14,389 nucleotides of DNA. It comes from Pseudomonadota bacterium (GTDB lineage Bacteria; Pseudomonadota; Alphaproteobacteria; Rhizobiales; Xanthobacteraceae). The translations under genes and the position numbers were made by a program. Under the pieces are notes generated by a model. It had not been told where the DNA came from. It worked only from the letters and a program-made list of their open reading frames with translations, and made no database searches. The stretch spans positions 1 to 14,389 of the forward strand of contig JAEYTQ010000788.1 of NCBI GenBank assembly GCA_023433965.1. The letters are read 5' to 3'. Shown one piece after another: positions 7,656 through 14,389 of this stretch; the first letter of the stretch is position 1, and every line of letters starts with the position of its first letter.

Positions 7656-7701
7656 TGTTGAGCCAGCGCATCACCCTGATGCACAGATCACGGGGCAGCA
7701 C

Positions 7702-8475
7702 ATGACAAGGTTCTCAGCAGTCCGTCGCAGTCTCTTGCCGCGCGCCGGCACCACATTTGCCTTCACCACCGCTCTTCTCGCGCTGTCTTTCGGCAGCGCC
7801 AGCGCACAGACGTTCGGCTACCTGCCGACGCAGGCACCGGCATACGCGCAGGATCAGGGCTATCCTCGGGACGACCTCAACGAGGCGCCGCAGGCCGCCG
7901 ACGAAGATGCCCAGCTGCCCGACCGGCTGCGCAAGCAGATCGTCAGCTTCGACAGGAGCGAGCCCGCCGGGACCATCGTCATCGATACCAACAACACGTA
8001 TCTGTATTACGTGCTCGGCAACGGCCGCGCCGTCCGCTACGGCGTCGGTGTCGGGCGCGACGGTTTTACCTGGTCTGGCGTGCAAAGCGTGAGCCGCAAG
8101 GCCGAGTGGCCGGACTGGCACCCGCCCGCCGAGATGATCGCGCGACAGCCTTATCTGCCGCGCTTCGTCGCCGGCGGGCCCGGCAATCCGCTCGGTGCGC
8201 GTGCGACGTATCTCGGCTCGAGCCAGTACCGCATCCACGGCACCAATGATCCCTCCACCATCGGCAAGTTCGTCTCGTCCGGCTGCATCCGCATGACCAA
8301 CGAGGACGTCGTCGACCTGTACGGCCGCGTCAATGTTGGCGCCAAGGTCGTGGTGTTGCCGAAGAACGCGCCCTTGATGGCCAGGGGAGGTGATCCCGTA
8401 CGCAAGCGTCCGGCCGTGACGACGCTGCCATCGGGTCGGCAGGCGATGAACGTCGCCACGTCGGCCATGAATTAA
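7702..8475 (+). CDS. Secreted L,D-transpeptidase (YkuD domain)
   Basis: The protein cross-links peptidoglycan (3-3 links) or attaches proteins to it in the periplasm, as known for the family. The 257-aa product has a Sec signal peptide (basic start, hydrophobic core ending FGSASA, cut about 35/36). A linker follows, then a YkuD domain at about 90-226. The catalytic signature is complete: His179 in HGTNDPSTIG and Cys195 in SSGCIRM. The frame is open for 639 bases upstream, but only the ATG at 7702 places the signal peptide correctly; an ATG at 7648 would add 18 non-signal residues. The DUF2865 gene begins 16 bases after its stop, so the two probably form an operon. The ErfK/YbiS/YcfS/YnhG type is the nearest named group. 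Confidence 0.93.
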   Translation: MTRFSAVRRSLLPRAGTTFAFTTALLALSFGSASAQTFGYLPTQAPAYAQDQGYPRDDLNEAPQAADEDAQLPDRLRKQIVSFDRSEPAGTIVIDTNNTYLYYVLGNGRAVRYGVGVGRDGFTWSGVQSVSRKAEWPDWHPPAEMIARQPYLPRFVAGGPGNPLGARATYLGSSQYRIHGTNDPSTIGKFVSSGCIRMTNEDVVDLYGRVNVGAKVVVLPKNAPLMARGGDPVRKRPAVTTLPSGRQAMNVATSAMN

Positions 8476-8491
8476 GACTGTGCGAGGTCCC

Positions 8492-9142
8492 ATGGCGAGA
8501 CGGCTGATTGGCAAACTGGCTGGCGGAGCGGCGATTCTGGTCGTCGTTTCCACCGGGCTGGCGGTGGCGCCGTCGGCGCATGCGCAGGATTTCTTCTCGG
8601 GTCTGTTTGGTGGCTTTCGCATGCGACCGCCGCCGGAAATCCGGATGCCTTTTCCCACCGACGACATGCCGCGCTATCAGGCGCCGCGCCAGCGCGCATC
8701 CTACGGAAGCGGCACCGCCTATTGCGTCCGCAGCTGCGACGGCCGCTACTTCCCCGCCCAAGGCAATGACGCCGAGAGCAAGGCGCAGTCCTGCAAGAGC
8801 TTCTGCCCGACCTCGGAGACCTCGCTGGTCTATGGCGGCAACATCGACGATGCGACGACGGAGAAGGGAAAATCCTATTCGGATCTGCCCAACGCATACC
8901 GCTATCGCAATGAGATGGTCGCCGGCTGCACCTGCAATGGCAAGGACCCGGTGGGGCTTGCGTCCGTCAAGATCGAGGACGATCCGACCTTGCGCAAGGG
9001 CGACATCGTCGCCGGCGCCAACGGGCTCGTCGTCGCCAGCCGGAACGCCAACGATCGTCGCGGCATCGCGATGAATTTCTCGCCGCTGCCGGAATCGGTG
9101 CGCGCCAGATTCCGTCAGATCCCGGTGGTGGCAAAGGAGTAG
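8492..9142 (+). CDS. Secreted Cys-rich DUF2865 protein
   Basis: The 216-aa product has a signal peptide (MARRLIGKLAGGAAILVVVS, ending APSAHA, cut about 31/32), so it is periplasmic or exported. Six cysteines come as three close pairs, C78-x3-C82, C101-x3-C105 and C146-x-C148, which suggests three disulphides. The segment AYCVRSCDGRYFP followed by SCKSFCP is typical of DUF2865, a family of unknown function common in Rhizobiales. The ATG at 8492 is preferred: GAGG lies 4 bases upstream, while the GTG at 8480 has no ribosome binding site. It directly follows the L,D-transpeptidase and is probably co-transcribed, pointing to a cell-envelope role. Confidence 0.88.
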   Translation: MARRLIGKLAGGAAILVVVSTGLAVAPSAHAQDFFSGLFGGFRMRPPPEIRMPFPTDDMPRYQAPRQRASYGSGTAYCVRSCDGRYFPAQGNDAESKAQSCKSFCPTSETSLVYGGNIDDATTEKGKSYSDLPNAYRYRNEMVAGCTCNGKDPVGLASVKIEDDPTLRKGDIVAGANGLVVASRNANDRRGIAMNFSPLPESVRARFRQIPVVAKE

Positions 9143-9155
9143 GTGGGCCTATCGA

Positions 9156-9183
9156 GCTGGCCCCAGCGGATAACGGGGCCAGC
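9156..9183 (+). terminator. Stem-loop after the DUF2865 gene
   Basis: GCTGGCCCC (9156-9164) and GGGGCCAGC (9175-9183) form a perfect 9-bp stem with a 10-base loop, 13 bases after the stop codon. No immediate T-run follows (TTTT is only at 9211-9214), so termination may be partial or Rho-assisted. It separates the envelope operon from the next promoter at 9223. Confidence 0.45.
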
Positions 9184-9222
9184 GAGCAAGATCTACGAGC
9201 TTTTCCCGAAGGTTGCATCAAT

Positions 9223-9247
9223 GGAACCTGCGTGGATGCGGCGCGTT
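9223..9247 (+). promoter_or_regulatory. EcfG-type general stress promoter of the Thivi_2564-type gene
   Basis: GGAAC (9223-9227), a 16-base spacer and CGTT (9244-9247) match the EcfG consensus exactly. The start codon at 9284 is 36 bases downstream, and the ribosome binding site falls inside the predicted leader. Confidence 0.9.
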
Positions 9248-9283
9248 GGTAAGGCCTATCAACCTGCCTGAAGGGGGCTCTCA

Positions 9284-9439
9284 ATGCTGGTCGGCGTACT
9301 CGTCACCTTCCTCGTCGTCATTCTCGTGCTTTACCTCATCAACATGCTGCCGATGGACGGGCGCGCCAAGCAGATCGCCCGCGTGATCGTGATCATCATC
9401 GGCATCGTGTCGTTGCTGAAATATCTCGCGGTGTTCTAG
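9284..9439 (+). CDS. Thivi_2564-type small two-helix membrane protein
   Basis: A 51-aa protein. It has two hydrophobic helices (about residues 2-20 and 32-50) joined by a short polar turn with the sequence NMLPMDGRAKQIA. This helix - PMDG-(R/K)xKxI - helix pattern is that of the Thivi_2564 family of tiny membrane proteins, whose function is unknown. AAGGGGG (9271-9277) lies 6 bases before the ATG. An exact EcfG-type promoter ends 36 bases upstream, which is strong independent support that this very short frame is a gene and a member of the general stress regulon. It is transcribed alone; a REP-like palindrome follows its stop. Confidence 0.85.
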   Translation: MLVGVLVTFLVVILVLYLINMLPMDGRAKQIARVIVIIIGIVSLLKYLAVF

Positions 9440-9450
9440 CGACTCTCTTT

Positions 9451-9527
9451 CGTAGCGCGGATGACCGAAGCGACATCCAGGACGACACGACAAAGCCCCG
9501 GAAATCGTTTCGCTCATCCGGGCTACA
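9451..9527. repeat. Inverted pair of REP-like palindromic units
   Basis: A unit beginning CGTAGCGCGGATGACCGAAG (9451-9481) recurs inverted at 9495-9527. Read on the minus strand the second copy begins GTAGCCCGGATGAGCGAAAC. About 24 of 31 positions agree, so the pair can fold into one large hairpin. Each unit also has a partial internal palindrome (CCCGGA/TCCGGG). This resembles intergenic repeats widespread in Bradyrhizobium-type genomes (recollection, not checked). It lies between the ends of the convergent Thivi_2564-type and csbD genes. Confidence 0.7.
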
Positions 9528-9536
9528 CCTCAAGAC

Positions 9537-9562
9537 AAAAGCCCCGGCGTGAGCCGGGGCTT
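9537..9562 (-). terminator. Intrinsic terminator of the csbD-like gene
   Basis: On the minus strand a perfect 10-bp stem (AAGCCCCGGC/GCCGGGGCTT) with a 4-base loop runs into TTTTG (the arm's last two T plus two more). It lies 14 bases after the csbD stop. The stem is nearly the same as that of the glcB terminator at 9858-9885. Confidence 0.88.
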
Positions 9563-9575
9563 CGTTCGTGCTGCT

Positions 9576-9776
9576 TTAGTGCAGCCCCTTGAGCCAGTCG
9601 TCGACGTCCTGGCGCACCTGGTCCTTAGCCTTGCCGTAGCGCTCCTGGAGCCGGCCCTCGAGCTGCTCGCGGCGGCCCTCGATCAAGGTGAGGTCATCGT
9701 CGGTGAGCTTGCCCCACTTCTCCTTGGCCGAGCCCTTGAACTGCTTCCAGTTTCCTTCGATGCGATTCCAGTCCAT
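9576..9776 (-). CDS. CsbD family general stress protein
   Basis: A 66-aa, highly charged soluble protein beginning MDWNRIEGNWKQFKGSAKEK. It has the CsbD (UPF0337) pattern of W-N-x-I-x-G-x-W-K-Q-x-K-G-x-x-K and a second helical part with GRREQLEGRLQERYGKAKDQ. CsbD proteins are induced by general stress in many bacteria; the molecular role is unknown. The ATG at 9776 is right: GGGAG (9783-9787) lies 6 bases upstream, and an exact EcfG-type promoter ends at 9805. A longer frame starting at 9839 is excluded because its start is upstream of that promoter. The gene is monocistronic, with terminators on both sides. Confidence 0.93.
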   Translation of the reverse strand: MDWNRIEGNWKQFKGSAKEKWGKLTDDDLTLIEGRREQLEGRLQERYGKAKDQVRQDVDDWLKGLH

Positions 9777-9804
9777 GACCATCTCCCTTTGTTGATGGCC
9801 CGAC

Positions 9805-9830
9805 AACGCGCCCCCCGCGCAGCCGGTTCC
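9805..9830 (-). promoter_or_regulatory. EcfG-type general stress promoter of the csbD-like gene
   Basis: On the minus strand GGAAC (9830-9826), 17 bases and CGTT (9808-9805) match the EcfG consensus exactly. The start codon lies 28 bases after the -10 box, leaving a short leader of about 20 bases with the ribosome binding site. Confidence 0.9.
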
Positions 9831-9857
9831 GCGGCACATCGCGACGTTTCGTCAACA

Positions 9858-9885
9858 AAAAGCCCCGGCGCAAACCGGGGCTTTT
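9858..9885 (-). terminator. Intrinsic terminator of glcB, symmetrical
   Basis: An 11-bp stem (AAAAGCCCCGG/CCGGGGCTTTT) with a 6-base loop lies 19 bases after the glcB stop. Because the stem ends in A-runs and T-runs on both strands it could work in either direction. On the minus strand it runs into TTTTTG. It insulates csbD from glcB read-through. Confidence 0.9.
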
Positions 9886-9904
9886 GACGTTCCTATGACT
9901 TCGA

Positions 9905-12070
9905 TCAGCCGAGCGCCTTCGCTTCGCGGCGGCGCGCGGTGAGGATGTATTCGGTGTAGCCGTTCGGCTGCTCGCGCCCCTTGAAGATGAGGTCGCAGGC
10001 GGCCTTGAAGGCGACGCCGTCGAAGGCGGGTGCCATCGGCTTGTAAATGGGATCCCCCGCGTTCTGCTTGTCGACCACGACTGCCATGCGCTTGAGCGAT
10101 TCCATCACCTGCGCCTCGGTGATGACGCCCTGGTGCAGCCAGTTGGCGAGATGCTGGCTGGAGATGCGCAAGGTGGCGCGGTCCTCCATCAGGCCGACGT
10201 CGTGGATGTCGGGCACCTTGGAGCAGCCGACGCCCTGGTCGATCCAGCGCACGACGTAACCCAGAATGCCCTGGCAGTTGTTGTCGATCTCCTGCCTGAC
10301 GTCATCAGGCGCCCAGTTCGACTTCGACACCGGAATGGTCAGGATGTCCGAGAGCTTCGCGCGGGGGCCGCCCTTGGTCAGCTCCTGCTGGCGCGCGGTC
10401 ACGTTGACCTGATGATAGTGCAGCGCGTGCAGGGTCGCGGCCGTCGGCGAAGGCACCCAGGCCGTGGTGGCACCGGCCTGCGGATGGCCGAGCTTCTGCG
10501 CCAGCATGTCCGCCATCTTGTCGGGCGCCGCCCACATGCCCTTGCCGATCTGCGCATGGCCGGGCAGGCCGCAGGTCAGGCCCATGTCGACGTTCCAGTC
10601 CTCATAGGCCTTGATCCAGGCCTGCGCCTTCATCTCGTTCTTGCGGATCATCGGCCCCGCCTCCATCGAGGTATGGATCTCGTCGCCGGTGCGGTCGAGG
10701 AAGCCGGTGTTGATGAACATGATGCGCTTGGAAGCACGCTGGATGCAGGCCTTGAGGTTGACGGTAGTGCGCCGCTCCTCGTCCATGATGCCGACCTTGA
10801 GCGTGTTCTCCGGCAGGCCCAGCATCTTCTCGACGCGGTCGAAGATCTCGCAGGTCAGCGACACCTCGTCGGGGCCGTGCATCTTCGGCTTGACGATATA
10901 GGCGGATCCCGTGCGGCTGTTCTTGACGTTGGACAGACCCTTGAGGTCGTGAATGGCGAGAAGGCCGGACACGGCGGCATCGAGCAGGCCTTCCGGGACT
11001 TCCTCGCCCTTCTCGTCCAGCACCGCGTCGGTGAACATGTGGTGACCGCAGTTACGCATCAAGAGCAGGCTGCGGCCGTGCAGCTTGATCTCGCCCTTGC
11101 CGTCCGGCGTCTTGTAGCTGCGGTCGGCGTTCAGCGAGCGTGTCAGCGTCTTGCCGCCCTTCTCGAAATCGGCCGACAGCGTGCCGTTCATCAGGCCCAG
11201 CGTGTTGCGGTAGACCAGCACCTTGTCCTCGGCATCGACCGCGGCGACCGAGTCCTCCATGTCCAGGATGGTGGAGACCGCGGCTTCCATGATCATGTCG
11301 GCGACGCCAGCCGGATCGTCCTTGCCGATCGCGCTGCTGCGGTCGATCTTGACCTCGATATGCAGGCCGTTGTTGACGAGCAGCACGGCGCTCGGCGCGG
11401 CCGCATCGCCCTGGAAGCCGGCGAACTGATCCGCGTTTTTCAGCGCGGTGGCATTGCCGCTCTTTAGCTTCACCGCGAGCTGGCCTGCGACGACGCTGTA
11501 GGCGGTGACGTCGGTGTGGCTGCCGGTCGCCAGCGGCACGGCGGAGTCGAGGAAGGCCTTGGCCTTGGCGATCACCTTGTCGCCGCGCGCCTTGTTGTAG
11601 GCCTTGCCGCTCTCGGACGGGTCGTGCGGGATCGCATCGGTGCCATAGAAGGCATCATAGAGCGAGCCCCAGCGCGCGTTTGCTGCATTCAGCGCATAGC
11701 GTGCATTGGTGAGGGGCACCACGAGCTGTGGGCCGCAGATCTGGCCGATCTCCTCGTCGACATTGGCCGTCTCGACTTTCTGAGTCGCGGGCTCCGGGAC
11801 GAGATAGCCAATCTCCTTGAGGAACGCGGTATAAGCGTCGAGGTCGAACGCCTTGCCCTTGTTGGCACGATGCCAGTCGTCGATCTTGGCCTGCAGCGTA
11901 TCGCGGAATGCGAGCAGCGAGCGGTTTTTCGGCCCCAGCTCCTTGATGATGGCAGCGAGCCCGGCCCAGAACGCATCCGGCGCGATCCCGGTTTTCGGGG
12001 CCGCTTCCTTGGCGATGAAATCAAACAGAACAGGGGCGATCTTCAATCCGTGGGCATCGACGCGTTTCAT
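9905..12070 (-). CDS. glcB: Malate synthase G
   Basis: It condenses acetyl-CoA with glyoxylate to give malate and CoA, completing the glyoxylate shunt and allowing growth on acetate, fatty acids or glycolate; cytoplasmic. The 721-aa length is that of the monomeric G isoform. Conserved blocks are all present: [30 protein letters not shown] (catalytic Arg339), [17 protein letters not shown] (Mg ligand Glu431), [14 protein letters not shown] (Mg ligand Asp459) and [17 protein letters not shown] (catalytic base Asp630). Residue roles are by comparison with the known E. coli and M. tuberculosis enzymes. The ATG at 12070 gives the usual [13 protein letters not shown] start; only a weak AAGAAAG precedes it. 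It is monocistronic with a strong terminator, and glcDEF are not adjacent. Confidence 0.97.
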   Translation of the reverse strand: MKRVDAHGLKIAPVLFDFIAKEAAPKTGIAPDAFWAGLAAIIKELGPKNRSLLAFRDTLQAKIDDWHRANKGKAFDLDAYTAFLKEIGYLVPEPATQKVETANVDEEIGQICGPQLVVPLTNARYALNAANARWGSLYDAFYGTDAIPHDPSESGKAYNKARGDKVIAKAKAFLDSAVPLATGSHTDVTAYSVVAGQLAVKLKSGNATALKNADQFAGFQGDAAAPSAVLLVNNGLHIEVKIDRSSAIGKDDPAGVADMIMEAAVSTILDMEDSVAAVDAEDKVLVYRNTLGLMNGTLSADFEKGGKTLTRSLNADRSYKTPDGKGEIKLHGRSLLLMRNCGHHMFTDAVLDEKGEEVPEGLLDAAVSGLLAIHDLKGLSNVKNSRTGSAYIVKPKMHGPDEVSLTCEIFDRVEKMLGLPENTLKVGIMDEERRTTVNLKACIQRASKRIMFINTGFLDRTGDEIHTSMEAGPMIRKNEMKAQAWIKAYEDWNVDMGLTCGLPGHAQIGKGMWAAPDKMADMLAQKLGHPQAGATTAWVPSPTAATLHALHYHQVNVTARQQELTKGGPRAKLSDILTIPVSKSNWAPDDVRQEIDNNCQGILGYVVRWIDQGVGCSKVPDIHDVGLMEDRATLRISSQHLANWLHQGVITEAQVMESLKRMAVVVDKQNAGDPIYKPMAPAFDGVAFKAACDLIFKGREQPNGYTEYILTARRREAKALG

Positions 12071-12235
12071 GATGGGCTTTCTTGTTGGAAATGGCTGTTT
12101 TTGGCTGCTTTTGACCCGTCAGCAGCAAAATGCGCCCACCCGGGGCGGCCTTCGGGGCCTATTAGCCCCAAAAACGGGGCGCTGAGAAGACCCCCAAAGG
12201 TTTGTCAAAATGTCAAGACATTGCGCCGAGCGCAC
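12071..12235 (-). promoter_or_regulatory. Upstream region of glcB with tandem TTGACA
   Basis: No gene is seen. On the minus strand two TTGACA hexamers (12216-12211 and 12208-12203) lie 8 bases apart within a short direct and inverted repeat; either could be a -35 box, but I see no good -10 box at the right distance. A small GCCCC/GGGGC hairpin (12165-12180) lies between them and the start codon. The glcB promoter is presumably here; its exact position is not resolved. Confidence 0.3.
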
Positions 12236-12339
12236 CGCTGTCATTACCGCGCGGGCAGGGAATCCATCCGCGGCGCCTCCGTATTCCAACGCTGTCTCTG
12301 GAATGCTGGGTCGCCCGGCCGAGCCGGGCGACGGCAGCG
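12236..12339. repeat. Dispersed palindromic intergenic repeat
   Basis: About 104 bases with inverted ends: the left begins CGCTGTCATTACC and the right, read inverted, begins CGCTGCCGTCGCCC. The right end holds a perfect 10-bp hairpin (GTCGCCCGGC-CGA-GCCGGGCGAC, 12310-12332), and the left a weaker GC-rich arm followed by GGGAATCC. The segment TCTCTGGAATGCTGGGTCGC matches the style of a very common Bradyrhizobium intergenic repeat as I recall it. It lies between the start of glcB and the end of cysN/C, where the hairpin may also limit read-through. Confidence 0.65.
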
Positions 12340-12353
12340 GGCGATAGGCCCCC

Positions 12354-14270
12354 TCAAATATTCGCCGCGAGGTCCACGGCCTCGTCGAACAGCACGCCGG
12401 TGCTCTTGAGCATCCGTTCGATCGCGTCGGCGGCTTCCGCGACCGTTCGCTTCGAGGTGTCGATCACGAGCTCGGCGCCCTGGGGCGCCTCGTAGTCGTT
12501 GCCAATGCCGGTGAACGAGGCCAGCGCGCCGGCGCGCGCTTTCTTGTAGTGGCCCTTGGGGTCGCGCTCCTCGCAGACTTCAGCCGGCGTTGCCACGTGG
12601 ATCTCGCGGAACGCAGCGTCGGCGATGCGGCGCGCCGCGGCGCGGTCCTCGCGTGCGGGCGAAACGGCGGCGACGATCGCGATATGCCCGTTGCGAGCGA
12701 GATGCGTCGCCACTTCGGCGAGGCGGCGGATGTTCTCGCTGCGATCGGCCGCGGAGAAGCCGAGATCGCTGTTGAGCCCAGCGCGCAGCGTGTCGCCGTC
12801 GAGCAGGATCGGCGAACCGCCCTTGCTGAACAGCCGGCGCTCCAGCGCTTTCGCCAGCGTCGACTTCCCGGACGCCGGCAGGCCGGTGAGCCAGACCACC
12901 GCGCCATTGTGCTGATAGCGTGCGGAACGCTCGTCGGGCCGTAGCGCCGATTCCACCGGCACGATGTCGACTGGCACGGCGCGCTGGCCCGCATCGACCG
13001 ACAGGACGAGCCCGCCGCCCGCGATGCGTCCGGAAATCTCGATCACCAGACGGCCGGTGCGTGGGTTGTCGGTGTAGGGATCGGTGGCAATCGAACTCGA
13101 CAGGGAAATGTCGATCTCGCCGACATGGTTGCGGCCGATCGCCTTGTTCTCTGAGCTCGACAATTCGCCGGGATCGACCGCCTTCTCGATCGCCACGACG
13201 GTGGCGCGGCTTTCCTTGGGGCCCGATCGCACCAGCAGCTGGTCGCCGTTGGCGAGCGGCTTGTCGTGCAGCCAGAAGATGCGTGCGCGCAGCCGCCGCG
13301 TCTCGCGCGGCGCGGTGCCGGCATGTGCGATGATGTCACCGCGCTCGATGAACAATTCGCGGTCGAGTGTGATGCCGACCGAGCGCCCGGCGCCTTGCCG
13401 TCCCGCAAGCGGGGTCGCCGGCCAGCTCTCGACCGTCTTGATCCTGGCGATCTTGCCGGCCGGCATGATCACGATCTCGTCCCCGGCTTTTAGGCTACCG
13501 GATTCGATGCGGCCCGCGACGATGCGTCGGTCGTCGAACTTGTAGATCGCCTGCACCGGCAGACGCAGGGCCAGCGCTTCCAGCGCCCGCGCCGGCTCGA
13601 GCCGGTCGAGCGCATCGACCACGGTCGGTCCCGTGTACCAGCCGATGCGGTCGGTGCGCATCGCAACGCCGTCGCCGTCGCGCGCGGAAATCGGGATCAC
13701 GGCCGTGGGCGTCACGCCGAGGCCGTTCAGATGCGCGGAGATCTCGTCGCTGATCTCCTTGAAGCGAGCGGCGGAAAAGTCGACTCGGTCCATCTTGTTC
13801 ACGACGATTGCGACCTGCTTCACGCCGAGCAGATGCAGGAGATAGCCGTGCCGCCGCGTCTGGTCGCGCACGCCTTCGAGTGCGTCGATGATCAGCACCG
13901 CGCCGTCGGCCTGCGAGGCGCCGGTGATCATGTTGCGGAGGAATTCGGCATGGCCTGGCGCATCGATCAGCACGATGTCGCGCGAATTGGTGCGGAAGCG
14001 GATCTGCGTGGTGTCGATGGTGATGCCCTGGTCGCGCTCGGTCTGTAGCGCATCGAGCAGGAACGACCATTCGAACGGCATGCCGCGCCGCGCGCTGACG
14101 GCTTTGAGCATGTCGAGCTTGCCCTCGGGCAGGCTGCCGGTCTCGTGCAGCAGACGGCCGACCAGCGTCGACTTGCCGTGGTCGACATGGCCGACGATGA
14201 CGATGCGCACTTGCGGTCGCGTGGTGCCGTTCGGGGTAGCGGGCGAAGCAGGCGTGACGATCATGTTCAT
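12354..14270 (-). CDS. cysN/cysC: Bifunctional sulfate adenylyltransferase subunit 1 / adenylylsulfate kinase (CysN/C)
   Basis: The N-terminal half is the GTPase subunit of ATP sulfurylase, which with CysD makes APS from sulfate and ATP. The C-terminal half is APS kinase, which makes PAPS. In 638 aa the GTPase motifs are GHVDHGKST (27-35), DAPGH (103-107) and NKMD (158-161), followed by EF-Tu-like beta domains to about 440. The kinase domain starts near 455 with P-loop GLPASGKST (463-471), has DGDTLR, and carries the likely phospho-Ser537 in VSPARED. The same fusion is called NodQ when dedicated to Nod factor sulfation; nothing here indicates that. The gene follows cysD by 21 bases. The ATG at 14270 (or 14264) has only a distant AAGGA. 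Confidence 0.95.
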   Translation of the reverse strand: MNMIVTPASPATPNGTTRPQVRIVIVGHVDHGKSTLVGRLLHETGSLPEGKLDMLKAVSARRGMPFEWSFLLDALQTERDQGITIDTTQIRFRTNSRDIVLIDAPGHAEFLRNMITGASQADGAVLIIDALEGVRDQTRRHGYLLHLLGVKQVAIVVNKMDRVDFSAARFKEISDEISAHLNGLGVTPTAVIPISARDGDGVAMRTDRIGWYTGPTVVDALDRLEPARALEALALRLPVQAIYKFDDRRIVAGRIESGSLKAGDEIVIMPAGKIARIKTVESWPATPLAGRQGAGRSVGITLDRELFIERGDIIAHAGTAPRETRRLRARIFWLHDKPLANGDQLLVRSGPKESRATVVAIEKAVDPGELSSSENKAIGRNHVGEIDISLSSSIATDPYTDNPRTGRLVIEISGRIAGGGLVLSVDAGQRAVPVDIVPVESALRPDERSARYQHNGAVVWLTGLPASGKSTLAKALERRLFSKGGSPILLDGDTLRAGLNSDLGFSAADRSENIRRLAEVATHLARNGHIAIVAAVSPAREDRAAARRIADAAFREIHVATPAEVCEERDPKGHYKKARAGALASFTGIGNDYEAPQGAELVIDTSKRTVAEAADAIERMLKSTGVLFDEAVDLAANI

Positions 14271-14291
14271 GGCCGGGTCGCGTCCTTGAGG

Positions 14292-14389
14292 TCAGAGATA
14301 GCCGGCGACGCGCAGGCGCTCGAAAGCGTCCTCGGTCGCGTGGTCGAGCGCGCGCCCCGAGCGCTCCGGCACCTTGGTCTGTTCGAGCT
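14292..14389 (-). CDS. cysD: Sulfate adenylyltransferase subunit 2 CysD, C-terminus (partial)
   Basis: The last 31 codons read ...LEQTKVPERSGRALDHATED, then AFERLRVAGYL and a TGA stop. The ERSGRA-D and GY-aromatic/Leu end are typical of the CysD C-terminus, and the gene sits 21 bases before cysN/C, its obligate partner. CysD is the catalytic PAPS-reductase-like subunit that forms APS. The rest lies beyond the window edge. Confidence 0.9.
   Translation of the reverse strand, partial: LEQTKVPERSGRALDHATEDAFERLRVAGYL

Noticed and set aside
7063..7701. N-terminal extension of the L,D-transpeptidase frame
   Set aside because: It lies antisense to the AI-2E permease for most of its length, and would bury the signal peptide that begins at 7702.
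9780..9839. Longer 87-aa version of the CsbD-like protein
   Set aside because: Its start codon lies upstream of the predicted promoter and lacks a ribosome binding site; the 66-aa form has both and matches the family's N-terminus.
10133..11467. A 444-codon open frame on the plus strand opposite glcB
   Set aside because: It is antisense to a fully conserved malate synthase, has the Val/Leu/Asp/Arg-rich composition of GC-rich mirror frames, and shows no recognisable domain.
12354..14389. Reading cysDN/C as symbiotic nodPQ
   Set aside because: No other nod genes or nod-box-like signals are visible, and housekeeping sulfate assimilation explains the pair.
1..14389. CRISPR arrays, tRNA or rRNA genes, transposases, prophage genes
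   Set aside because: I saw no regularly spaced direct repeats, RNA gene signatures or transposase/integrase motifs on either strand.

Overview
The window looks like a chromosomal segment of a high-GC alphaproteobacterium, most likely Bradyrhizobium or a close relative. This rests on the gene families, the high GC at third codon positions, the GGAAC-N16/17-CGTT stress promoters and the type of intergenic palindromic repeats. I made no database comparison, so the genus is inference.

Layout. (1) 1-1413, plus strand: the end of a urease accessory operon, with the His-rich tail of ureE, then ureF and ureG. (2) 1414-1680: non-coding. (3) 1681-3375, plus: a membrane CHASE-domain histidine kinase of the HWE type whose ATP-binding N-box looks eroded. 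It converges on a TetR regulator (3372-3986, minus), and the stop codons overlap. (4) 4062-5204, minus: an OpgC-type membrane acyltransferase. (5) 5389-7494, minus: a three-ring membrane protein, a DUF883 (ElaB/YqjD-like) protein and an AI-2E family transporter. (6) 7702-9142, plus: a secreted L,D-transpeptidase and a Cys-rich secreted DUF2865 protein. (7) 9284-9439, plus: a 51-aa two-helix membrane protein (Thivi_2564 type). (8) 9576-9776, minus: a CsbD-like stress protein between two near-identical terminators. (9) 9905-12070, minus: malate synthase G. (10) 12236-12339: a palindromic intergenic repeat. (11) 12354-14389, minus: sulfate activation, with bifunctional cysN/C and the end of cysD.

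The strongest unannotated signal is regulatory. Four perfect matches to the alphaproteobacterial general-stress promoter (EcfG sigma factor, GGAAC-N16/17-CGTT) lie within 3.5 kb (6342-9830). Each is correctly oriented and 29-52 bases before a gene start with a good ribosome binding site: DUF883, the AI-2E transporter, the Thivi_2564 protein and CsbD. A fifth, imperfect match precedes the L,D-transpeptidase. The 5.4-9.9 kb region therefore reads as a compact envelope and general-stress island rather than a set of unrelated hypothetical genes. The promoters also settle several start codons.

The flanking modules (urease maturation, glyoxylate use, sulfate assimilation) are ordinary metabolic genes. 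I see no phage, insertion sequence, CRISPR array, tRNA or rRNA.
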